From positions 1 through 39,059 of the forward strand of contig JAGAQJ010000001.1 of the NCBI GenBank assembly GCA_017622845.1: a stretch of DNA of 39,059 nt. The letters run 5' to 3'. The notes under the pieces were generated by a model. The model saw nothing but the letters and a program-made list of their open reading frames with translations, had not been told where the DNA came from and did not search any database. A program made the position numbers and the translations under genes. The stretch's first letter is position 1. Each line of letters begins with the position of its first letter. This DNA comes from Lachnospiraceae bacterium (GTDB taxonomy: Bacteria > Bacillota > Clostridia > Lachnospirales > Lachnospiraceae). Positions 35,447 through 39,059 of this stretch are shown piece by piece.

Positions 35447-36029
35447 AGATATTCTGATATGCGGCGTAGGCGGTCAGGGAACCGTACTCGCCTCAAAGCT
35501 TATCGCGGCGGCTGCCATGAATTGCGGTCATGCCGTACATTCCGCTGAAACAATCGGCATGGCGCAGCGCGGCGGTTCCGTTACAAGCCATGTCCGTATC
35601 GGCAGCAATGCTTACTCTCCGCTTATCCCTAAAGGAAGCGCTGACATTGTATTGGCATTTGAGCCGGCGGAGGCAGTACGAAATCTGCCTTATCTCAAAA
35701 AAGACGGAACGATCATCGTAAACAGCGTTCCTGTCAAGCCAACTACGGAATCTTTGAATGATACCGGCTATGATGGCGCAGAAATGCTTGAATACCTAAA
35801 AAAGAAATGCGGCTGTCTGATTATTGATGCAGAAAAAATCTGTGAGCCGTTTGGTTCCTCCCGCTATTTCAATGTTGCAATCCTTGGAGCTGCTGTCGGA
35901 AGCGGAAAGCTTGGACTGACTGCTGAGGCGTTGATGCAGGAAATCGAAGCAAGAGTTCCTGCCAAATTTATTGATACAAACAAGAAGGCCTTTCTTGCAG
36001 GTCTTGAATGTTCTAAATGTATAAAATAA
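35439..36029 (+). CDS. iorB: Indolepyruvate:ferredoxin oxidoreductase, beta subunit
   Basis: A 196-aa gamma-type 2-oxoacid oxidoreductase subunit with GVGGQGTVLASKLIA at the start, AETIGMAQRGGSVTSHVRIG in the middle and IVNSVPVKP further on. It completes the IorAB enzyme. GGAGGTGA precedes ATG 35439. The GTG at 35430 lies inside that site. It is coupled to iorA by overlap. Confidence 0.93.
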   Translation: MNKDILICGVGGQGTVLASKLIAAAAMNCGHAVHSAETIGMAQRGGSVTSHVRIGSNAYSPLIPKGSADIVLAFEPAEAVRNLPYLKKDGTIIVNSVPVKPTTESLNDTGYDGAEMLEYLKKKCGCLIIDAEKICEPFGSSRYFNVAILGAAVGSGKLGLTAEALMQEIEARVPAKFIDTNKKAFLAGLECSKCIK

Positions 36030-36071
36030 CCGTAAATCATGAATGTGCATTAAGAATTGGAGGATATCAAA

Positions 36072-37319
36072 ATGCAGTTAAATCAAACACAATTATCACA
36101 GGTCAACGCTCAGATCAAGCGTCTTATCAACACCGAAAGCTACTATGGCAAAATCTATCAGGAGCTTGGCATTGACGGCATCAGCAGTCAGGAGGATTTT
36201 GAAAAGCTTCCTTTTTCCAGCAAGGACGACTTAAGAAATGCCTATCCGCTTGGCATACAGGCAGTCCCGGACGAGGAGGTTGTCCGGATTCACTCGTCAT
36301 CAGGTACTACAGGCAAGCCTGTCATCATTCCCTATACGACAAAAGATGTCGACGACTGGGCTGCTATGTTTGCCCGCTGCTATGAGACGGCAGGCATCAC
36401 CAACAAGGACCGTATCCAGATTACTCCCGGCTATGGTCTGTGGACTGCCGGCATCGGTTTCCAGGCAGGCTGTGAGAAGCTCGGCGCTATGGCAATCCCT
36501 ATGGGACCCGGAAACACCGACAAGCAGCTCCAGATGATGATGGATTTAAAGTCAACCGTCATAACAGCTACCTCCTCCTATGCGCTGCTGCTTGCAGAAG
36601 AAATCAACAAGCGCGGATTAAAGGATAAAATCCATCTGAAAAAAGGGGTCATCGGCTCAGAACGCTGGAGCGAAAAGATGAGAGCCTATATCCGCGAAAA
36701 CCTTGGCATCGAACTGTACGATATCTATGGTCTGACCGAGGTGTACGGTCCCGGTATCGGTATTAACTGTGAAAAGGAAACCGGTATTCATTATTGGGAT
36801 GACTATATTTATATAGAGATTATTGACTCTAAAACGGGACAGCCCGTTCCCGACGGCGAGGAGGGTGAAATCGTAATCACTACATTAGTCAAAGAAGGTG
36901 CTCCGCTTATCCGCTTCCGCACACATGACATCTCAAGAATTATCCCCGAAAAATGTTCTTGCGGCAGATGTTATCCACGCATCGACATCATCAAGGGCAG
37001 AAGCGATGACATGTTCAAGGTACATGGTGTCAACATGTTCCCAAGTCAGGTAGAGGACCTTTTGCAGAATGTAGACGGCGTATCCAGTGAATACAGCATT
37101 ACGATTGCGCATGATGATGAGAAAAACCGTGATATTATGATTGTGACCGTTGAAGCAGAAGGACGCGTTAACTTTGAGGCTACGGCACAAAGAATTAAAG
37201 AACTGTTCAAATCACGCATCGGCGTCACGCCTAAGATTACCGTCGTACCGGTTGAGACGCTTCCAAGAAGCGAGAAAAAGACAAAGCGTGTCACGGATTA
37301 CCGTGAGGAACAACAGTAA
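36072..37319 (+). CDS. paaK: Phenylacetate-CoA ligase family protein
   Basis: A 415-aa adenylate-forming enzyme: P-loop SSSGTTGKP at 75-83, YGLTEVYGPG, RFRTHDISRI and GRSDDMFKVHGVNMFPSQVE near the C-terminus. A CSCGRCYPR motif could bind zinc. Next to iorAB it would act on aryl-acetate/aryl-acetyl-CoA, probably releasing the free acid with ATP gain, as in the archaeal model; activation of the acid is the alternative. GGAGG lies 8 bases before ATG 36072. A TTG at 36057 overlaps the site. Confidence 0.9.
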   Translation: MQLNQTQLSQVNAQIKRLINTESYYGKIYQELGIDGISSQEDFEKLPFSSKDDLRNAYPLGIQAVPDEEVVRIHSSSGTTGKPVIIPYTTKDVDDWAAMFARCYETAGITNKDRIQITPGYGLWTAGIGFQAGCEKLGAMAIPMGPGNTDKQLQMMMDLKSTVITATSSYALLLAEEINKRGLKDKIHLKKGVIGSERWSEKMRAYIRENLGIELYDIYGLTEVYGPGIGINCEKETGIHYWDDYIYIEIIDSKTGQPVPDGEEGEIVITTLVKEGAPLIRFRTHDISRIIPEKCSCGRCYPRIDIIKGRSDDMFKVHGVNMFPSQVEDLLQNVDGVSSEYSITIAHDDEKNRDIMIVTVEAEGRVNFEATAQRIKELFKSRIGVTPKITVVPVETLPRSEKKTKRVTDYREEQQ

Positions 37320-37361
37320 AAATATGCGAAAGTACCTTTCATCGTTCTGTTGATTCCCAAA

Positions 37362-37396
37362 ACAATAGAAAGCACGCTTTGCGAACTTTCTATTGT
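37362..37396. other. Hairpin in convergent gap
   Basis: ACAATAGAAAG and CTTTCTATTGT form an 11-bp stem between the ends of paaK and the purF-like gene. It has no T-run, so it may act in mRNA 3'-end stability. Confidence 0.45.
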
Positions 37397-37409
37397 CATG
37401 AATCACAAA

Positions 37410-37446
37410 AACAGGTGCCGGCAGAAATTTGCCAAGCACCTGTTTT
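37410..37446 (+). terminator. Bidirectional terminator between paaK and the purF-like gene
   Basis: AACAGGTGC pairs with GCACCTGTT, with an inner GGCA/TGCC stem, followed by TTTTG on the plus strand and a T-run (TTTTTGTG) on the minus strand. It serves both convergent genes. Confidence 0.8.
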
Positions 37447-37454
37447 GTATTCTG

Positions 37455-38861
37455 TTATTCCTTTCCATCCCAGCAATATGTGCAGAGTTTACAGCGGTCC
37501 AATCCTGTAGCGTCCAGCATATCATCTAACCGGTTAAATCGAAGTGAGGTGAAATTCAGCTCTTTTCTGATTTCCTCTACCATTCTCTCATACTTCTCTG
37601 ACTCAGGGTCCGCATACTCCTGTAATATCTCCTTTGTCACATTTCCGTTTTCAAGCCGCTCAATCACACGTCTTGTTATCAAATCCATCTCTGACGAAGA
37701 ACGAGAGAAGTTCAGATACTTGCAGCCATACAAAAGCGGCGGACAGGCAGGTCTGATGTGAACCTCCTTCGCTCCGCTCTGGTACAGAAATTCCGTCGTC
37801 TCTCTAAGCTGTGTACCGCGGACGATAGAATCATCAATCAGCAGCAGGCTCTTATCCTTGATTAAGTCATCTACTGCCAGCAGCTTCATCTTGGCAATCA
37901 GATTTCTTTTGCTCTGGATTGTCGGCATAAAGGAGCGCGGCCACGTAGGTGTATATTTGATAAATGGTCTGGAGAACGGTATGCCGGATTCATTAGCATA
38001 TCCGACTGCGTGTGCCGTACCGGAATCCGGCACGCCGGCCACAATATCAGGCTGTACATTATCACGCTGTGCCATCTTTGCCCCACAGTTATAACGCATC
38101 TGCTCTACGCTTAACCCCTCGTAAGAACTTGCCGGATAACCATAATACACCCAGAGAAAGGTGCAGATTTTCATATCATTTCCGGGATTTACAAGTGTAA
38201 TGCAGTTTTTCTCTGTCATCACCACAACCTCTCCCGGTCCCAGCTCCTTGTAATCCGTATATCCCAGATTCCTGTAAGCAAAATTTTCAAAGGAAGCACA
38301 GAATCCGTCCTCTTTTCTGCCAATCACGACAGGCGTCCTGCCGTACTTATCTCTTGCAGCATAAATTCCTGCCTTATTCATCAGCAGAATCGAAAGAGAA
38401 CCATCTATGACATCTAATGCAAAGTTAATGCCCTCTATCAGATTTTCCCTGCGGTTAATCAGCGCCGCCACAAGCTCCGTGGCATTGACTTCGCCTCCGC
38501 TCATCTCCTGAAAATGAGCATGTCCCACATCAAACAGGCGTTGAATCAATTCATCGGTGTTGTTAATTTTGCCTACAGTTGTAATCGCATATGTGCCGTG
38601 ATGCGAGCGGATTATCAATGGCTGCGGCTCATAATCCGAGATACAGCCAATGCCATAATTTCCATGCATCTCATTGACATCCTTATCAAATTTGGTTCGA
38701 AAGGGTGCGTTCTCAATGTTGTGTATGGCTCTGTTAAAGCCATCTTTTCCATAAACTGCCATACCGCCCCGTCTGGTACCCAGATGTGAGTGGTAGTCAA
38801 TACCAAAAAACAAATCAAATACACAGTCCTGCTGTGATGCTACTCCAAAAAAGCCGCCCAT
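37455..38861 (-). CDS. purF: PurF-like amidophosphoribosyltransferase lacking the glutaminase nucleophile
   Basis: A 468-aa PurF paralogue. The PRPP loop DDSIVRGT (343-350) is intact, and so are likely Fe-S ligands C233, C380, C457 and C460 (C463 is also near). However, it begins MGGFFGVAS: the Cys that normally follows the Met, or a propeptide, is Gly. The conserved Arg of the GHxRW motif, the Asn of HNGN and the substrate Asp are also absent from GNYGIGCISDYEP, TVGKINNTDEL and GGEVNATEL. It could use ammonia or a partner glutaminase, or be regulatory. AGGAGA lies 10 bases before the ATG. A normal purF may exist elsewhere. Confidence 0.85.
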   Translation of the reverse strand: MGGFFGVASQQDCVFDLFFGIDYHSHLGTRRGGMAVYGKDGFNRAIHNIENAPFRTKFDKDVNEMHGNYGIGCISDYEPQPLIIRSHHGTYAITTVGKINNTDELIQRLFDVGHAHFQEMSGGEVNATELVAALINRRENLIEGINFALDVIDGSLSILLMNKAGIYAARDKYGRTPVVIGRKEDGFCASFENFAYRNLGYTDYKELGPGEVVVMTEKNCITLVNPGNDMKICTFLWVYYGYPASSYEGLSVEQMRYNCGAKMAQRDNVQPDIVAGVPDSGTAHAVGYANESGIPFSRPFIKYTPTWPRSFMPTIQSKRNLIAKMKLLAVDDLIKDKSLLLIDDSIVRGTQLRETTEFLYQSGAKEVHIRPACPPLLYGCKYLNFSRSSSEMDLITRRVIERLENGNVTKEILQEYADPESEKYERMVEEIRKELNFTSLRFNRLDDMLDATGLDRCKLCTYCWDGKE

Positions 38862-38893
38862 GTCCGTTTCATCTCCTAGTTCTTTAATCTATC

Positions 38894-38920
38894 GTAACGA
38901 TTCAGTACCCTCATTGTTAC
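38894..38920 (-). other. Hairpin in leader of the purF-like gene
   Basis: GTAACGAT and ATTGTTAC can pair (one G-U) around an 11-base loop, about 35 bp before the start codon and behind the partial gene at the right edge. It could be a weak terminator or a leader structure. Confidence 0.3.
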
Positions 38921-38950
38921 TAGTACATTAAATAATTAATAACTGATACA

Positions 38951-39059
38951 TTAAACGATTGCTTCCTCAACTGAAATTTCTTCCATCTTGTATGTCCAGT
39001 GATATACGACTGGCTCCCTGTTTATTTCATCAAAATACAGATATATTCTGTTTGCCAGT
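38951..39059 (-). CDS. C-terminal end of an unidentified gene (partial)
   Basis: The last 35 codons of a minus-strand gene that starts beyond the right edge. The sequence reads LANRIYLYFDEINREP and ends EEISVEEAIV before TAA. It is acidic, without a motif I can assign. It ends about 90 bp before the purF-like gene in the same direction. Confidence 0.55.
   Translation of the reverse strand, partial: LANRIYLYFDEINREPVVYHWTYKMEEISVEEAIV

Noticed and set aside
1-39059. CRISPR array, tRNA or rRNA genes
   Set aside because: I saw no regularly spaced direct repeats with spacers and no cloverleaf or rRNA-like segment. A covariance search could still find small RNAs.

Overview
This window looks like the chromosome of a low- to mid-GC anaerobic Firmicute, most likely a gut Lachnospiraceae (order Eubacteriales). 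The evidence is the long single-chain PurL, the PurF variant that begins MGGFFG, the IorAB plus PaaK-like ligase module, the Gram-positive AGGAGG ribosome binding sites, and a DUF5702/TadE/Flp1-type pilus operon. No species call is possible from sequence alone.

Layout. (1) Bases 1-140 hold a chain of five hairpins that resembles the right end and guide-RNA scaffold of an IS200/IS605-type (TnpB) element whose body lies off the left edge. (2) Bases 210-7411, minus strand, form an operon with a 52-aa membrane protein, a transmembrane Ser/Thr kinase with a large C-terminal propeller-like domain, and a 1311-aa secreted protein with an acidic Thr/Glu stalk. (3) Bases 7666-8172, plus strand, encode a stand-alone N-terminal domain of a prepilin peptidase. 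(4) Bases 8139-20779, minus strand, form a compact 12-gene operon: tadZ-tadA-tadB-tadC-flp-tadE-like-DUF5702-tadE-like-prepilin peptidase-TPR/WG protein-FHA protein-PP2C phosphatase. (5) Bases 20963-21292, plus strand, encode an XRE-family regulator divergent from that operon. (6) Bases 21328-25651, minus strand, carry a coiled-coil protein, FtsH, a DUF308 membrane protein and a phospholipase D-like protein. (7) Bases 25943-28012, minus strand, carry a TetR regulator, a Phd-PIN toxin-antitoxin pair and a dinJ gene whose yafQ partner is broken, among interspersed repeats. (8) Bases 28536-38861 carry purL, a nitrilase-family amidohydrolase, iorA-iorB-paaK (plus strand) and a PurF paralogue. A partial gene reaches the right edge.

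The main result is that regions 2 to 5 look like one system: a Tad-like (type IVc) pilus or secretion machine with its own Ser/Thr phosphorylation circuit (kinase, PP2C phosphatase, FHA reader). The kinase operon and the pilus operon start about 13 kb apart, yet they share the same promoter architecture: TTGACA, 17 bp, TATAAT, with two ACTCTATAGAGT palindromes 22 bp apart that start on the last base of the -35 box. The divergent XRE gene sits beside one of these modules and is the obvious candidate regulator. The prepilin peptidase is split into two genes on opposite strands. Elsewhere, the PurF paralogue has lost the residues of its glutaminase site, and yafQ is cut at a repeat.
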